NCBI GenBank assembly: GCA_030638935.1
Contig: DAOWDR010000545.1
Location: 1 to 8,186 of the forward strand
Length of the DNA: 8,186 nucleotides
Origin: Desulfobacteraceae bacterium
GTDB lineage: Bacteria > Desulfobacterota > Desulfobacteria > Desulfobacterales > Desulfobacteraceae
Direction: 5' to 3'
A program made the position numbers and the translations under genes. Under the pieces are notes generated by a model. The model was not told where the DNA came from. It saw only the letters and a program-made list of their open reading frames with translations, and ran no database searches. Shown here one piece after another: positions 7,083-8,186 of the stretch; within the stretch, counting starts at the first letter, position 1, and each line of letters begins with the position of its first letter.

Positions 7083-7519
7083 CTATTAAGTTTTTTTATT
7101 GCAGGTTTCATAATTCCATCCTTGATTGTAAAAATCATATATTCCCCGGATTTATTTTCCAATTCTTCATTGATGTCACTGATGTGCTTAACTAAGGTTT
7201 CAATAATTAAATCAGGGTTTTCTTCGGATACAATTACCGGAATAAAATGTGCATTTATAAGTTTGACATTTTTGCCAAACTGTGGGGAAACCAAAACATT
7301 AACCTCTTTTGCCTTTAACAGGGCAATAATGGACTGCCCCTTTTTCTTCGAGCCATGTTTGATCTTTTCATCTACATTCTTAAAGCTGTTGGAGACCTCC
7401 TGTTCAAAGCTGATTTTGTTTTCTTTTAGCTGATAGATGAAATATTTTTCAGCATCACCAAAATGGGTTTTTTGAAAAAGGCCGTCATTATTAACTGCGA
7501 ATGCGAATTTTATTTTCAT
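7079..7519 (-). CDS. NifX/Orp-like protein, dinitrogenase FeMo-cofactor domain
   Basis: This small soluble protein of 146 residues fits the Nitro_FeMo-Co fold (RNase H-like; NifX, NifY, NifB C-terminus, Orp). Members carry metal-sulfur clusters or cofactors. The opening KIKFAFAVNNDG and the HFGDAEKYFIY motif (His19 onward) are family signatures. A central LLKAKEVNVLVSPQFG segment and INAHFIPVIV match the rest of the fold. The domain core ends near residue 110, followed by a charged helix (NEELENKSG) and a short C-terminal strand. There are no cysteines, so any cluster would be bound through His or carried preformed. The start is ATG 7519, not TTG 7534, because GAGGA lies 8 nt before the ATG and the family begins there. 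It is the first gene of an operon with the permease through an ATGA overlap. Confidence 0.8.
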   Translation of the reverse strand: MKIKFAFAVNNDGLFQKTHFGDAEKYFIYQLKENKISFEQEVSNSFKNVDEKIKHGSKKKGQSIIALLKAKEVNVLVSPQFGKNVKLINAHFIPVIVSEENPDLIIETLVKHISDINEELENKSGEYMIFTIKDGIMKPAIKKLNR

Positions 7520-7527
7520 GGGTGTGT

Positions 7528-7532
7528 TCCTC
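7528..7532 (-). promoter_or_regulatory. Ribosome-binding site of the NifX-like gene
   Basis: GAGGA on the minus strand lies 8 nt before ATG 7519, and overlaps the alternative TTG 7534 start. This excludes the longer start. Confidence 0.7.
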
Positions 7533-7599
7533 AAATATTTAAGGTTACCGGCAATTTTTTTAAATATACCAGCCTTTGGCAGAAAATAATATGGTCTTC

Positions 7600-7628
7600 A
7601 TTATATTCAGATAACTATTTATTGTTTA
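7600..7628 (-). promoter_or_regulatory. Candidate sigma-70 promoter of the NifX-like/permease operon
   Basis: On the minus strand TAAACA (7623-7628, 4 of 6 to -35) and a perfect TATAAT (7600-7605) are separated by exactly 17 nt. Transcription would start near 7593, leaving a leader of about 75 nt. No NifA/sigma-54 type site is evident, so nitrogen-fixation control is not suggested. Confidence 0.5.
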
Positions 7629-7713
7629 GGTGTTTTTAGTTAAAATAAAAAGAATGTGTACAAGGTTCCGTGAACTATAGAATTAAAAAAGTTTAGGAAA
7701 ACGTGTAAAAAGG

Positions 7714-8186
7714 ATGAAGCAAATTTATCTGAAACTGTTGATTATTTTCTCTTTTATTTTGGTGATGGGTGTTTTCTTCAGCTTTGATCTACAACAGTAC
7801 CTGACTCTTGATTACCTAAAATCCCGTCATTTTTTTTATCAGCAATATTACGAACAAAATCAATTGTTAAGCCTTGGAGTTTACGTTCTTGTTCTTTTCC
7901 TGTTAACGGCATTTTCCGTTCCCGGAATTATCGTTGTCCTTTTGGCCGGCGGAGCATTGTTCGGTTTTCCGCTTACACTGCTGATCGCATCCTTTGCAGA
8001 CGCACTCGGTTCAACAGCAGCTTTTTTAGCTTCACGCTATTTGTTTGGGAACAGCATATTGGCGAAAGATAAATATGCCGAGAAACTAGAGGTCATCAAT
8101 AATGGAGCGGGCAATGAATGGGCTTTTTATTTGTTTTCCCTGCGTTTGATACCTTTTTTTCCATGTTTTCTAATTAATCTTTTGAT
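7714..8186 (+). CDS. TVP38/TMEM64 (VTT/DedA-like) membrane protein, 3' truncated by window
   Basis: The frame runs from ATG 7714 to the window end (157 codons) without a stop. The product begins with a membrane segment (KLLIIFSFILVMGVFFSF), then a polar Tyr/Gln-rich stretch and a second hydrophobic run. The VTT/SNARE-associated domain follows: PGIIVVLLAGGALFG, then SFADALGSTAAFLASRYLFG, then SLRLIPFFPCFLINLL. These motifs are typical of the YdjX/YdjZ-like TVP38 family, implicated in membrane lipid or ion handling, whose molecular role is poorly defined. The start is uncertain: AAAAAGG directly abuts the ATG with no spacing, but an in-frame stop at 7684 limits longer forms. In many bacteria such genes adjoin or fuse to pyridine-nucleotide-disulfide oxidoreductases, so the next gene may be one. 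It diverges from the NifX-like operon across 179 bp. Confidence 0.85.
   Translation, partial: MKQIYLKLLIIFSFILVMGVFFSFDLQQYLTLDYLKSRHFFYQQYYEQNQLLSLGVYVLVLFLLTAFSVPGIIVVLLAGGALFGFPLTLLIASFADALGSTAAFLASRYLFGNSILAKDKYAEKLEVINNGAGNEWAFYLFSLRLIPFFPCFLINLL

Noticed and set aside
7079..7519. Nitrogen-fixation gene cluster
   Set aside because: Only a NifX-like domain is present. No nifHDK, nifB or sigma-54/NifA site is seen, so the domain alone does not imply N2 fixation.

Overview
The window holds eight recognisable protein-coding genes or gene fragments, plus a truncated gene at each end. The gene content suggests a Gram-negative, mostly anaerobic bacterium of the Desulfobacterota type, possibly near Desulfobacterales. 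It includes a bacteriohemerythrin, an Fe-S cysteine desulfidase, a NifX-like cofactor-binding protein and an oxalate/formate-antiporter-like permease. That placement is inference from gene content and general style, not from a marker gene.

Left end (1-620): a plus-strand fragment of an extracellular PKD-domain protein stops fitting its family near base 173. There it meets the antisense 3' side of a UvrD-like helicase that keeps only its N-terminal ATP-binding part. Two broken genes back to back mark a rearrangement scar or an assembly join.

650-3121 (minus strand): a permease of the oxalate:formate/monocarboxylate MFS group, then a bacteriohemerythrin, then an NfsA-type FMN nitroreductase. 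The last two overlap by 8 bases and look translationally coupled. Oxygen (or NO) binding plus flavin-dependent reduction suggests a small redox or stress unit. A 334-bp divergent gap separates this block from the next.

3456-5870 (plus strand): an AKR13-like aldo/keto reductase and a complete L-cysteine desulfidase (cyuA family) with all four predicted cluster cysteines. The block ends in a clear intrinsic terminator.

5862-7534 (minus strand): a more A+T-rich two-gene operon. A NifX/Orp-type (dinitrogenase iron-molybdenum cofactor domain) protein overlaps, through ATGA, an unusual MFS-like permease. This tight coupling of a cofactor-binding fold to a permease is the most interesting candidate system here. 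A good promoter candidate lies in front of it.

7714-8186 (plus strand): the 5' part of a TVP38/TMEM64 (VTT-domain) membrane protein runs off the window.

Several starts were re-chosen from ribosome-binding sites: hemerythrin at 1817, nitroreductase at 1417, NifX-like at 7519, and a TTG start for the permease at 3121. I saw no tRNA, rRNA, CRISPR array or complete insertion sequence.
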